Shown: positions 24,201 through 33,051, counted from the first letter of the stretch. The stretch is 64,000 nt of DNA from Saprospirales bacterium (GCA_016719895.1 JADJYG010000006.1:124001-188000), one strand, 5' to 3'. The notes: generated by a model from the letters alone, not told the origin. A program made the numbers and translations.

Positions 24201-24873
24201 GCCGCCGGTGCCGACGCAAACGGCCACCGACAACTGCGGCGTTCCGGTCGACATCAACTTCAATGAAGTGATCGACTGGGGTACCTGCGCCAACCAGTTC
24301 AGCGTCATCCGCACCTGGACGGCTGCCGACGATTGCGGCAACATCACGACCCGCATACAAGTTATTAACGTCAATGACGTAACGGCTCCCGAACTGCACA
24401 ACTTGCCGACGCAAAGCGTGGTGAACGTGGAATGCTCCGAACAAGTACCCGCCGTTCCGGTGGTTACGGCTACGGACAACTGCATCCTCCCGGTATTCCT
24501 CGATTTCTCGGAAGTTGAAATTCCGGGCACCTGCCCGAACCAGTACTCGATCAAGCGCACGTGGTTTGCCCAGGACGACTGCGGCAACTCGACGATCTTC
24601 GTACAGACCATCAACATCAGCGACGTGATCGCACCGGTGTTGAGCGGCCTTCCGACGCAAGCGACGGTGAATGTGGAATGCTCGAACAAGTGCCCGCCGT
24701 TCCGGTGGTTACGGCTACGGACAACTGCATCAAGCCGATCGAGGTGGATTTCTCGGAAGTTGAAATTCCGGGCACCTGCCCGAACCAGTACTCGATCAAG
24801 CGCACGTGGTTTGCCCAGGACGACTGCGGCAACTCGACGATCTTCGTACAAACGATCAACATCAGCGACGTGA
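18265..24873 (+). CDS. giant HYR-like repeat surface protein, N-terminal segment (frame broken near 24682)
   Basis: First of three open segments of one gene that spans 18265-33051. The start at 18265 gives a signal peptide (MSAFSRFLTLVCFAVLGHTA, then AFAQ); an earlier in-frame ATG at 18184 would add a 27-residue extension. The product is a chain of Ig-like HYR-type repeats, each with a TATDNC core, an R(T/R)W strand, a D(D/L)CGN motif and a short T(I/V)xVxD linker; regular units of about 82 residues begin near 22450. The coding match ends at about 24682, where one C is missing compared with the sister repeats (ctcgaac against ctccgaac); the rest to 24873 is out of frame. Cysteines are numerous and probably form disulfides. 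Codon use is very uniform (Pro almost always ccg). Confidence 0.85.
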   Translation: MSAFSRFLTLVCFAVLGHTAAFAQGGCPGGSCTITCPADISLCLAPDNYGHSAITVDWVASHTSSPNPDCDVTRVWRDAMGMVELTDPIWVDCDDEGDHVDLWVSREKYLWPECRSSLVKVRIHIKDCEPPAVICPPMRMYVCNDDVPRPGVNLPFPLNLVWPGYKLINQATFQALGGSASDACGLDGVVYKDDIIATDPFCKTNRTIRRTFVVFDINGNHKTCQQDIVVADNVPPVFTHDPADLSIECDRTPAAMAAAINNWLNVNRDPGNNPGQDAVVVDGCDENMVMITAVPGTAATILAQMPNACDPNPREVIVVFTADDGCANQATRSARVRLIDIEKPDVPPIANSYYDCADQVPPAPNFDVVVGETDNCTPTDKLKIELIGSQINDQTCPDRFTLIRTYRITDCDGNYRDRTHTIYVDDDVNPYWNPAPQAKFMMDVCDPLALLAEIQAWLDDHGGGIALDGCGTPDVGYNKTAAQIRAELLDFCTPPTSATSSVVTFTATDACGNTRTATATIRLMDTQAPNGTPPAAQMYDCADDVPQMLASQVIFLNDNCTDGSTVQVTIEANPPAAPGCVNNPHVMIRKWRLTDCAGNTRIVSQMIQVKDRTAPQWTNVPDDFSRNCTAGSLNTELNDWLTNIGGSSAALDECSGSNLTYSYSPASVQGVLDALRPCGPKAGTTTVTFYAKDECGNSVSATATVNIFDNTPPTATPVESMYSCPDQVPPPNPNVITDEYDSCSPNPPSVMFLPGATQNNGGSGCMGDPLIIIRWYKLTDCSANTASVSHQITVVDMTAPQALCQALTRNLDANGVVTVNATEFNDGSFDNCGIKKIEIRRGASGPWFSQLTFDCADIPDIPNCGAFVENSAIITIQMRVTDNCDQTDICTTTITVIDNEPPTIECPDDMTVYTDNNGGYDCKADATWTHPSPHDNCSVKCMTMEVQKEINGVFTTINPANGFPTPNYQVNVIADAGDPYTLLVGKGPYCDDNEYKIIYRVRDEHGNTKPEVMCMFKILVKDNEAPLWNDCPDAPIVAQTVTGDCYQMKCWTRPTAYDNCEYPSGPCPAPTVVVTVSDPTVMINQVGDEDCALFPVGRTVVTYTATDAEGNVSTCTVEVLISDDQDPVAMCAGPFTVNMEPDGDMQLSVADIDAPGTWDNCGICFKGVSRNPNCCFGPTVTLTCADVGTVVRVYMRVGDCSRPDPNTATCYSDITVEDMQLPGNAYCPADIEKGTDPGVCTAVVAYIPPTFNDGCNSPKAGTLVAPLWAVPGATFPIGNTTVTYSYTSPSGYTVYCSFVVTVVDDEAPSITCPADVLNLTCLEILPEPLALDEFTDGGGQLSDNCGVTVLDFTDYDNDLTHCAYDGIRTIVRTYTAWDAAGNSATCQQTFQYVEDITPPVLAVKPGDLSFECADDIPPVPAQSATDNCGDVVIDFSEEVQPNGCENKLVVIRYWVASDACGNTATWRQTITVNDIIPPELYAKPLRRHYACAEDVEIAPYQFATDNCDVAYVEFSETEDPGECHNKFTIERRWVAYDLCGNSSTWEQQIIVNDSIPPVLSATPVDREYTCFADVEAAPVQVATDNCGVVTLNFEETENPNDCHNKTTIIRRWYAYDLCGNTAEHWQTITVYDYIPPVLQTRPVDRTYECADQIPVAPVQTATDNCDVVTIDFAETTVPGDCPNQYQVVRRWYAYDLCGNTDEHWQTITISDTKAPVFNETLPPAVVNDDCAQDVPAAAVLTATDNCDGAVTVVYTEEVKPGTCQDQFSIVRIWTAEDLCGNVVTHKQVVNIYDGIAPTWNEPPPDNPVVECSQLVPAVPVQTASDNCGVAVTIDFSEVEVPGTCSNQYSVVRTWVAQDACGNVTTRVQVVTVSDTEAPVWNEPAPATPLAYECSEQVPPVPVQTATDNCGEPLDLEYYEVWDPGSCPNSFVLTRVWTAQDDCGNATTRIQVITVSDILAPVWDQPAPDSPVNVACSEGVPPVPTQTATDNCGVPVDINFNEVIDWGTCANQFSVIRTWTAADDCGNITTRIQVINVNDVTAPELHNLPTQSVVNVECSEQVPAVPVVTATDNCILPVFLDFSEVEIPGTCPNQYSIKRTWFAQDDCGNSTIFVQTINISDVIAPVLSGLPTQATVNVECSNKCPPFRWLRLRTTASSRSRWISRKLKFRAPARTSTRSSARGLPRTTAATRRSSYKRSTSAT

Positions 24874-25860
24874 TCGCACCGGTGTTGAGCGGCCTTCCGA
24901 CGCAAGCGACGGTGAATGTGGAATGCTCCGAACAAGTGCCCGCCGTTCCGGTGGTTACGGCTACGGACAACTGCATCAAGCCGATCGAGGTGGATTTCTC
25001 GGAAGTTGAAATTCCGGGCACCTGCCCGAACCAGTACTCGATCAGGCGCACGTGGTTTGCCCAGGACGACTGCGGCAACTCGACGATCTTCGTACAGACC
25101 ATCAACATCAGCGACGTGATCGCACCGGTGTTGAGCGGCTTGCCGACGCAAGCGACGGTGAATGTGGAATGTTCCGAACAAGTGCCCGCCGTTCCGGTGG
25201 TAACCGCTACGGACAACTGCATCAAGCCGATCGAGGTGGATTTCTCGGAAGTTGAAATTCCGGGTACCTGCCCGAACCAGTACTCGATCAAGCGCACGTG
25301 GTTTGCCCAGGACGACTGCGGCAACTCGACGATTTTCGTGCAAACGATCAACATCAGCGACGTGATCGCACCGGTGTTCGCCGGCCTGCCCACTGCTGTA
25401 GTAAATGTGGAATGCTCCGAACTGGTGCCGGCGCTTGCCGTGGTAACCGCTACGGACAACTGCAACGCTCCGGTAGATGTTGAAGTTTCCGAAATCGAAG
25501 TACCGGGTACCTGCCCGAACCAGTACTCGATCACGCGGACGTGGACTGCCGAAGACGACTGCGGCAACTCGACGATTTTCGTACAAACGATCAACATCAG
25601 CGACGTGATCGCACCGGTATTCGCCGGCCTGCCCGCTGCTGTAGTGAATGTGGAATGCTCCGAAGACGTCCCGGCGCTTGCCGTGGTAACCGCTACGGAC
25701 AACTGCAACGCTCCGGTAGATGTTGAAGTTTCCGAAATCGAAATACCGGGTACCTGCCCGAACCAGTACTCGATCACGCGGACGTGGACTGCCGAAGACG
25801 ATTGCGGCAACGCAACGGTCTTTGTGCAAACCATCAACGTCTTCGACGACGAGGCTCCGG
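24430..25860. repeat. array of six highly similar 243-246-bp tandem repeats
   Basis: The GAATGCTC landmark falls at 24430, 24676, 24921, 25167, 25410 and 25653, giving spacings of 246, 245, 246, 243 and 243. The units at 24676, 24921 and 25167 are almost identical over their whole length. Each encodes one 81-82-residue HYR-like domain (VPAVPVVTATDNCIKPIEV...). The 245 spacing marks the single-base deletion that breaks the frame. Confidence 0.92.
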
Positions 25861-27542
25861 TTTGGAACTCTACTACCCAAGTAGTTTGGATCAATGAAAT
25901 CCACTACGATAATGTTGGCACGGATGCTGGCGAATTCATCGAAGTAGCCGGTACTACCGGCACAGACCTGTCGAACTACTCGCTGGTGCTCTACAACGGC
26001 GCTAACGGTTTGATGTACGGCACGATGAACCTGTTCGGCGCCTTGAACAATCAAGGCAACGGATCGGGTACCGCATCCTTCGCATACCCGGTGAATGGCG
26101 TCCAGAACGGATCGCCTGATGGCATCGCACTCGTGCTCAACGGCACTATGGTGCTCCAGTTCCTGAGCTATGAAGGCGCCTTCCTGGCGCTCGACGGCCC
26201 GGCGAGCGGCATGATGTCTTCCGACATCGGTGTATCCGAAGACGGCAACAATGCTGCCGGCACCTCGCTGAGCCTGACCGGCACGGGCAACAACTATGCT
26301 GCCTTTACCTGGAACGCTCCGGCTGCTGCCCGCCTGGCGCCGTCAACAATGGCCAGACCTTCACGCCTGCCGGCGACGCTCCCGGCGGACCTGGATGTAC
26401 AGTGCGGCGAAGACGTGCCGATGCCGATCGTACTGACGGCTTCCGACAACTGCAACGCTCCGGTTGATGTTGAATATAGCGAAGTATTCCTGCCCGGCTC
26501 GGGCCCGAACGACGGTGTTACGATCGTTCGTACCTGGACGGCAGAAGATGACTGTGGCAATGCCATCGCACACACGCAGACCATCACGGTGAACGACAAC
26601 GAAGCGCCTGTATTGGGCAGCTTGCCCGATGTTACGGTAGATGTTTCTTGCTCCGAAGATGTTCCGGCAGTGGCTGTAGTGACGGTTTCAGACAACTGCA
26701 ATGGTACGGTTGATCTCGATTTCAGCGAAGTGGAGGTTCCGGGCACCTGCCCGAACCAATACCAGGTCGTTCGTACCTGGACCGCCGTTGATTTTGCCGG
26801 CAACACGGCCGTGTTCGTTCAAACCATTACGGTGAATGATACCGAGGCTCCGACCTGGGATCAGGCACTCCCGGCCACGCCGCTCAACTTTACCTGCGGC
26901 GCCGACGTTCCGGCTGCACCGGTGATGACCGCTACGGACAACTGCAACGCTCCGGTGTTTGTAGACTTTAGCGAGACGATCGACCCGGGTAGCTGCCTGA
27001 ACAGGTTTACCCTGGTACGCACCTGGGTTGCCCAGGACGACTGCGGCAACGAAACGTCGATCCAGCAACTGATCAACGTGAACGACAACGTCGCTCCGGA
27101 GATCTCCTGCCCGGATCCTTTGTTTGCCCAGTGCTCGCCGGCTGAACAACCGCCGTACGCTAACCTGGCTGAATTCGAATCTGCCGGCGGCACCGCTTCC
27201 GACAACTGCGGCCTGAACGTGAATTCGTTCGGCATGATCAGCGAAGTGGCCAACGGCAACGTATTCACCCGTACGTACCGCGTTACCGACCAGTGTGGCA
27301 ACACGGCCACCTGCACGCAAACGGTGACGGTGGAAGATACCGAACCGCCGGTATTCCTCAACTGCCCGGTTGGTCCGTTGGTATTCGGCAACGACCCGGA
27401 CAAGTGCTCGGCTAAGGCTAACTGGCCGACTCCGGTGGCTGTGGACAACTGCAGCATCCCGGACGTTATTCAAACCTCCGGTCCGACTTCGGGCGATACC
27501 CTGGACGTGGGGCACCTACACGATTATCTACGTGGCTACTGA
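24678..27542 (+). CDS. giant HYR-like repeat surface protein, middle segment (shifted frame, includes lamin-tail domain)
   Basis: Continuation of the giant protein in another frame. The ATG at 24678 is a chance product of the frameshift and probably not a real start. It holds about five highly similar HYR-like domains, then a lamin-tail-like (LTD) domain at about 25885-26385 (VVWINEIHYDNVG, GEFIEVAGTTG, SPDGIALVLNG), then further HYR-like repeats. Between about 26332 and 26385 the sequence makes sense only in a third frame (PGAVNNGQTFTPAGDAP), implying one lost and one gained base there. The segment ends where an extra G (gggg at 27509-27512) throws the frame; the real protein continues at 27511. 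Confidence 0.8.
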   Translation: MLEQVPAVPVVTATDNCIKPIEVDFSEVEIPGTCPNQYSIKRTWFAQDDCGNSTIFVQTINISDVIAPVLSGLPTQATVNVECSEQVPAVPVVTATDNCIKPIEVDFSEVEIPGTCPNQYSIRRTWFAQDDCGNSTIFVQTINISDVIAPVLSGLPTQATVNVECSEQVPAVPVVTATDNCIKPIEVDFSEVEIPGTCPNQYSIKRTWFAQDDCGNSTIFVQTINISDVIAPVFAGLPTAVVNVECSELVPALAVVTATDNCNAPVDVEVSEIEVPGTCPNQYSITRTWTAEDDCGNSTIFVQTINISDVIAPVFAGLPAAVVNVECSEDVPALAVVTATDNCNAPVDVEVSEIEIPGTCPNQYSITRTWTAEDDCGNATVFVQTINVFDDEAPVWNSTTQVVWINEIHYDNVGTDAGEFIEVAGTTGTDLSNYSLVLYNGANGLMYGTMNLFGALNNQGNGSGTASFAYPVNGVQNGSPDGIALVLNGTMVLQFLSYEGAFLALDGPASGMMSSDIGVSEDGNNAAGTSLSLTGTGNNYAAFTWNAPAAARLAPSTMARPSRLPATLPADLDVQCGEDVPMPIVLTASDNCNAPVDVEYSEVFLPGSGPNDGVTIVRTWTAEDDCGNAIAHTQTITVNDNEAPVLGSLPDVTVDVSCSEDVPAVAVVTVSDNCNGTVDLDFSEVEVPGTCPNQYQVVRTWTAVDFAGNTAVFVQTITVNDTEAPTWDQALPATPLNFTCGADVPAAPVMTATDNCNAPVFVDFSETIDPGSCLNRFTLVRTWVAQDDCGNETSIQQLINVNDNVAPEISCPDPLFAQCSPAEQPPYANLAEFESAGGTASDNCGLNVNSFGMISEVANGNVFTRTYRVTDQCGNTATCTQTVTVEDTEPPVFLNCPVGPLVFGNDPDKCSAKANWPTPVAVDNCSIPDVIQTSGPTSGDTLDVGHLHDYLRGY

Positions 27543-30500
27543 CGCCATGGGCAATACATCGGTTTGCTCCTTCCAGGTGATGGTGATGGACACGCAGAAT
27601 CCGGAATTTGACGCCGACATCGTTATGCCGGCCAATGTAACGGTGGAATGCGACAATGTGCCGCCTTTCTTCATCCTCACCAACAACGACGTGCACGATA
27701 ACTGCACACCGTCTAACTTGCTCGTCATCGACACCAGCGAAGTGCGTACCAACGGCGACTGCAAATTCAACTACACGCTGACCCGCACCTGGACCGTGAC
27801 CGATGAGGCCGGCAACCAGCTGGTTCATACCCAGATCGTAACGGTGCGCGATACGAAGGCGCCAATAGCAAAATGCAAAAATGCTACGGTGACGCTCGAC
27901 AAATCCGGCGACGCTACTGTGACGGCTGCGATGATCAACGATGGCTCGGAGGACAACTGCTCTGCTCCTGGCGACCTGACCTTCACGGTTACACCAAGTG
28001 CCTTCACTTGCGCCAACCTGGGTAACAATACGGTTATCCTGACGGTAACGGACGAGTGTGGCAACTCCGCCACCTGCACCGCTATCGTTACGGTACTTGA
28101 GGGCCCCGGCCCCTGCACGCCGCAGTTCACCGTCAAGACGACTTGTAAAAACAACGCAACTACGTTGGACAATGGTCAGTTCGAAGACCTGATCACGATC
28201 AAGTCGCTGGCGATGCAAACCTGGACGCTGACTTCCGTCACCGGCCTCTACTCGACCGCCAGCCCGGCTCCGCCGGCTGCTCCGATCGCGCTGACGGCAG
28301 GTACGGCCTTCACGGCAGGCACCGATGACGATATCGACAACGATAACGACGGTGCGTTTGATGAACCGGATGAGATGGTGTACTACACGCTGAAAGGCAT
28401 CCACGTGGATGCCGTAGGCTACTCGATCGCGGTGAAGAATAACGTGAACCAGACGGGTACCATCAGCAATAAAGGCTACTATCCGACGCCGTACTTTGTT
28501 AACCTGAACGATCCGTTCTGTATCAACACCCCGCCGTTCACCATCCAGGTGGCTGAAGTCAATGGCGCACAAGGCACCGTGAAAAACGTCACCGTAAATG
28601 GCGTTGCCACGACCACCTTCAATGCTGCGGCACTTGGCCTGGGCTTCCACACGGTAATGGCTACGTTCGACGCCGGCACGGCTACGACCAACCTGGTGAT
28701 CAATGGTCAACTGGTGGGCGGTACCAACGCGCAGGCGCTGGCCGACCCGGGTTGCGAACAGAAGATCACGAAGATCGTACAGGTCGTGAGCACGCCGACG
28801 GCAATTGTCTGCAACGACCTGGTGCACATTTCCTTACACAATGACGGTGGCGATTGCGTATTCGTGGTCGCTCCGGATGATGTGCTGGAAGGCTCCTACG
28901 TTTGCTTCGACGACTACTCCGTGGTGCTGACGTATCCGTTCGGTACGCATACGTTCACTCCGGCCAATAAGATCGACTACACGCATATCGGCAAGTTCCT
29001 GAATTACAGCCTCGTACACGCTAACAGCGGCAACGTTTGCTGGGGTCAGATCAAGGTGGAAGACAAAGAACCTCCTGCCCTGACCTGCCCGGCGGATATC
29101 ACGATCGCCTGCAGCGACCCGACCGCGGAGTACTTTACCGGTTCGCCGATCATCTCGGATTGCCATCCGACGGTGACCAAGGTGAGCACGGATGCGTACA
29201 CCGATTTCGGTTCCTGCTCCGATCCGCGCGCTGAAATCGTGCGCACCTGGATCGTAACGGACGGCGTCGGCAACCAGTCGACCTGCTCGCAGCGGATCAC
29301 GATCGCTCCGTTCGATCTGGATGATGTTGACTTCCCGGATGACGTAACCGTTCAGTGCGGTAGCAACTTCAGCACCGATCCGAACGCCACAGGCGTTCCG
29401 ACTATCAACGGCTCGCCGATTGGTACGGGTGGTTTGTGCATGGCTTCGATCAGCAAAACGGACGAATACTACGACATTTGCCCGGGCAGCTACGAAATCA
29501 TCCGCACCTGGAAAGTACGCAACATGTGTCTGCCGGTCAGCGGCGGCAACCCGATCGAACACGTTCAGGTGATTAAAGTGATTGACACCAACGGTCCGGT
29601 CTTCGACTGCCCGTCCGATATCACGGTATCCACCGATCCGTTTGCTTGCTGCGCTACGCCGAACCTTCCGGATGTGATTATTACGGAGGCTTGCTCCTAC
29701 GTGACCAGCCTGACCTACAAAGTAGTGGGCCAGGACGTCAACTCGGGCAACCTGATCCTGATTGAAGGTACCGGCTACCTGAGCGACTTTGACGGCAACA
29801 ACTGGTGGCACCCGGATACGCTCGGCGTATTTGGCCACACGCAATGCCTGCCGCTTGGCGAATACACGGTAACCTATACGGCTATCGACGGTTGCGAAAA
29901 CGTTTCCACCTGCACCTTCACCATGACGGTTGAAGACCAGGTTCCGCCGGTGGCTGCCTGCGACGAGTTCACGCAAGTGGCTCTGGGCGGCGACGGCATG
30001 GCATTCATAAACGCTTCGACCTTCGATGATGGCTCGTACGACGTATGCTACGATGTGCACTTCAAGGCACGTCGCATGAACGATAACGATTGCCAGGACA
30101 ATGACTACTTCTATGACCAGGTCAAGTTCTGCTGCGATGATATCAACGATACCATTCTGGTAGTGTTCCGGGTGTACGACATCCCGGTACCGGCTGGTGC
30201 AGTAGATCTGGAATTTGGCGATGGTCACTGGAATGATTGCATGGTACAAGTGTTCGTGGAAGACAAGATCAAACCGATCTGTAATCCGCCGGCTACGGCC
30301 AATGTAACGTGCGAAAACTTTGACCCGAGCTTGTGGGCGTATGGCTTTGCCACCGGTGCAGACAATTGCTGCATCGACACGATCACTACGACGGTCAACT
30401 ACGGTTCGTTTGACACGCTGTGCAACAAAGGCACGATCACCCGCACGTTCCGCGTATTTGACTGCGGCGGCCTGTCGAACCAGTGCACGCAGCGCGTATA

Positions 30501-33051
30501 CGTGACCTACGAGCAGGACTACTACATCAAGTTCCCGAACGACGTCATCGTATCGGTGTGCGACGGCACGGGCAGCTACGGTGAGCCGACGTTCTTCGGT
30601 GAAGACTGCGAACTGTTGGGTGTATCGTATGAAGATGAGGTGTTCACGGTAGTACCGGATGCTTGCTACAAAATCGAGCGGACGTGGACCATTATCAACT
30701 GGTGCACGTATAACCCGAACGCGGGCTGCATCAACGTACCGAACCCGAACCCGAACGCGATCACGAACCATCCGACGAACCTGCCTGGCCCGACCGTGTC
30801 GGCCTGTGGTACGCCGGCTCCGTGGAACCCGACGGTGGTGAAAATCAACCCGACGGATCCGCAGTCGACGAACTACTGCACGTTCTGGGATGCCAACGCG
30901 AATTGCTACAAGTACAAGCAGATTATCAAAGTGATCGATACGCAGGATCCGATCGTCGAGAACTGCCCGACCAGCCCGGTTGAGGTATGCGACCTGACGC
31001 CGAACGACCCGCAGCTGTGGAACGAATCCTACTGGTACGACAACACGATCAACAGCCACAACCTGTGCGAAGGTCCGACCGACCTGACCATTACGGCTAC
31101 GGACCTGTGCTCGGGCGCCAGTGTGAATGTTCGTTACCTGCTGTTCCTGGATCTGGACGGCGATGGCGACATGGAAACGGTGATATCGAGCACGAACCTG
31201 CCTGGCTTCAACAATGTATACTTCGGCAATGCTGCCAATCCGAACTTCGGCGGCGGTACTCCGCGCCAGTTTGACGAGCGCCCGGTATTGTCTAACCAGA
31301 AGTACGGCTTTGCCCTGCAAACGAGCATCAGCGGCACGAAGAAAGTGGCGGCTGTCCGTTGGAATACCCTGCAGCAGCCCAGCAACTACGTGGTACCGGA
31401 ACTGCCCTACGGCACGCATAAGATCAAGTGGATCGTAGACGACGGTTGCGGCAACGAGGTGATATGCGAATACACCTTCGTGGTGAAAGACTGCAAGAAG
31501 CCGACGGTGGTTTGCCTCAACGGCTTGAGCGTCAATATCATGCCGACGAAGATGATCACGCTGTGGGCTTCTGACTTCCTGCAATACACCGAAGACAACT
31601 GCACGCCGAACAACCAGTTGGTGATCGGTATCCGCAAATCGGGCACGGGCACGGGCTTCCCGTGGAACCCGGATGGCACGCCGCAGACGAGCGTAACCTT
31701 TACCTGCGACGAATTGGGCACGCAGTTGGTAGAACTCTGGTCGATCGATAAGGCTGACAATGCCGACTACTGTGAAACCTACGTGATCGTACAGGACAAT
31801 TCGAACTACTGCTCGAATGACTACGGTACGGTTGCTGGCGCACTGAAAACAGAAGTAGGCAACGGCCTTGAAGACGCTAACGTTGAACTCGAGGGCTCAC
31901 ACCCGGCACTGCCGCCGACGAGCATGTTCGAATCCTCTGGTAACACGGGCGATTACCTGTTCGCAGGCGTACCGTTCCTGGGCGACTACACGGTGACACC
32001 GACGAAAGACAACGATCCGCTCAACGGCGTTTCGACCTTTGACCTGGTGCTCATCAACAAGCACATCCTGGGCCTGGAGCCGCTCAATACGCCGTACAAA
32101 ATGATCGCCGCGGATGCTAACAACAGCCGCTCGATCACCACGTTCGACATCGTTGAACTGCGCAAACTGATCCTGGGTATCTACACCGAGTTGCCGAACA
32201 ACACGTCGTGGCGCTTTGTGGATGCAGACTTCCAATTCCCGAATCTGCAGAATCCGTTCCAGACGCTGTTCCCGGAAACAAAGCAAATCGCTGCAATGCA
32301 ATCCAGCATGACCGGTGAGGACTTCGTATCGGTGAAAGTGGGCGACGTGAACCTGAATGCGGTTACCAGCACGCTGGTGAGCGCTAACGACCGGACGGAG
32401 GGCACGCTGCTGTTCGATGTAACCGACACCAAGGTGAAAGAGGGTGAAACCTTTACGGTGAACTTCCGCGCTGCGGACCGCGCCGTAGGCTACCAGTTTA
32501 CCTTGTACTTCCCGAACCTGGAAGTGGTGAACGTAACACCGGGCGCTGAAATGACGCTGGGTAACTTCGGCGTCTTCAACAGCGAGCACAGCCTGACGAC
32601 TTCCTTCGATAACGAACAGCTCAACGGCGAATTCTCCGTAACCTTCCGCGCGAAGGCCGGCGGCGTACTCAGCCAGATGCTGCAGGTATCGAGCCGGATC
32701 ACGAAGGCCGAGGCTTACAGCTTGGGTCGCGAACGGCAATCGGTCGCGCTGCGCTTCAACGGTAGCAATGGATCGACGGTAACTGGTCTGGGCTTCGAAC
32801 TGTACCAGAACCAACCGAACCCATGGATGAACCGTACGCAGATCGGCTTCTACCTGCCAGAAGCAACAGAGGCTACGCTGACGATCTTCGATGAAACGGG
32901 CCGTACGCTGTTCACACAAACCGGCGCCTTCAGCAAAGGCTACAACGCCTTCGCCGTCGAACGCGCACTCGTGAACACGACCGGTGTACTGTACTACAAA
33001 CTCGAAACGGCTAAAGACAGCGCCGTTAAGAAGATGATTCAAACCAAGTAA
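27511..33051 (+). CDS. giant HYR-like repeat surface protein, C-terminal segment with dockerin-like, cohesin-like and T9SS type A sorting domains
   Basis: Last segment, back in the original frame; the first in-frame ATG is 27547. More Ig/HYR-like repeats run to about 31800, then a dockerin-like region (VAGALKTEVGNGLEDANVEL, ADANNSRSITTFDIVELRKL), whose D-x-N-x-S pattern suggests calcium binding. A cohesin-like beta domain follows (LLFDVTDTKVKEGETFTVNF). The end is a Por_Secre_tail (FELYQNQPNPWMNRTQIGF, TLTIFDETGRTLF), the T9SS type A sorting signal cleaved at the cell surface. The complete gene would encode about 4,930 residues. Likely role: adhesion, sheath or colony matrix. Two terminators follow immediately. 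Confidence 0.88.
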   Translation, partial: GTYTIIYVATDAMGNTSVCSFQVMVMDTQNPEFDADIVMPANVTVECDNVPPFFILTNNDVHDNCTPSNLLVIDTSEVRTNGDCKFNYTLTRTWTVTDEAGNQLVHTQIVTVRDTKAPIAKCKNATVTLDKSGDATVTAAMINDGSEDNCSAPGDLTFTVTPSAFTCANLGNNTVILTVTDECGNSATCTAIVTVLEGPGPCTPQFTVKTTCKNNATTLDNGQFEDLITIKSLAMQTWTLTSVTGLYSTASPAPPAAPIALTAGTAFTAGTDDDIDNDNDGAFDEPDEMVYYTLKGIHVDAVGYSIAVKNNVNQTGTISNKGYYPTPYFVNLNDPFCINTPPFTIQVAEVNGAQGTVKNVTVNGVATTTFNAAALGLGFHTVMATFDAGTATTNLVINGQLVGGTNAQALADPGCEQKITKIVQVVSTPTAIVCNDLVHISLHNDGGDCVFVVAPDDVLEGSYVCFDDYSVVLTYPFGTHTFTPANKIDYTHIGKFLNYSLVHANSGNVCWGQIKVEDKEPPALTCPADITIACSDPTAEYFTGSPIISDCHPTVTKVSTDAYTDFGSCSDPRAEIVRTWIVTDGVGNQSTCSQRITIAPFDLDDVDFPDDVTVQCGSNFSTDPNATGVPTINGSPIGTGGLCMASISKTDEYYDICPGSYEIIRTWKVRNMCLPVSGGNPIEHVQVIKVIDTNGPVFDCPSDITVSTDPFACCATPNLPDVIITEACSYVTSLTYKVVGQDVNSGNLILIEGTGYLSDFDGNNWWHPDTLGVFGHTQCLPLGEYTVTYTAIDGCENVSTCTFTMTVEDQVPPVAACDEFTQVALGGDGMAFINASTFDDGSYDVCYDVHFKARRMNDNDCQDNDYFYDQVKFCCDDINDTILVVFRVYDIPVPAGAVDLEFGDGHWNDCMVQVFVEDKIKPICNPPATANVTCENFDPSLWAYGFATGADNCCIDTITTTVNYGSFDTLCNKGTITRTFRVFDCGGLSNQCTQRVYVTYEQDYYIKFPNDVIVSVCDGTGSYGEPTFFGEDCELLGVSYEDEVFTVVPDACYKIERTWTIINWCTYNPNAGCINVPNPNPNAITNHPTNLPGPTVSACGTPAPWNPTVVKINPTDPQSTNYCTFWDANANCYKYKQIIKVIDTQDPIVENCPTSPVEVCDLTPNDPQLWNESYWYDNTINSHNLCEGPTDLTITATDLCSGASVNVRYLLFLDLDGDGDMETVISSTNLPGFNNVYFGNAANPNFGGGTPRQFDERPVLSNQKYGFALQTSISGTKKVAAVRWNTLQQPSNYVVPELPYGTHKIKWIVDDGCGNEVICEYTFVVKDCKKPTVVCLNGLSVNIMPTKMITLWASDFLQYTEDNCTPNNQLVIGIRKSGTGTGFPWNPDGTPQTSVTFTCDELGTQLVELWSIDKADNADYCETYVIVQDNSNYCSNDYGTVAGALKTEVGNGLEDANVELEGSHPALPPTSMFESSGNTGDYLFAGVPFLGDYTVTPTKDNDPLNGVSTFDLVLINKHILGLEPLNTPYKMIAADANNSRSITTFDIVELRKLILGIYTELPNNTSWRFVDADFQFPNLQNPFQTLFPETKQIAAMQSSMTGEDFVSVKVGDVNLNAVTSTLVSANDRTEGTLLFDVTDTKVKEGETFTVNFRAADRAVGYQFTLYFPNLEVVNVTPGAEMTLGNFGVFNSEHSLTTSFDNEQLNGEFSVTFRAKAGGVLSQMLQVSSRITKAEAYSLGRERQSVALRFNGSNGSTVTGLGFELYQNQPNPWMNRTQIGFYLPEATEATLTIFDETGRTLFTQTGAFSKGYNAFAVERALVNTTGVLYYKLETAKDSAVKKMIQTK

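Noticed and set aside
22063..26054. Long minus-strand open frames opposite the HYR-like giant (865 and 658 codons)
   Set aside because: They mirror the repeat structure of the plus-strand gene and consist of low-information Val/Arg-rich repeats; shadow frames.
28834..31584. 916-codon minus-strand frame opposite the C-terminal part of the HYR-like giant
   Set aside because: Antisense to well-supported coding sequence with a T9SS tail; no recognisable protein features.
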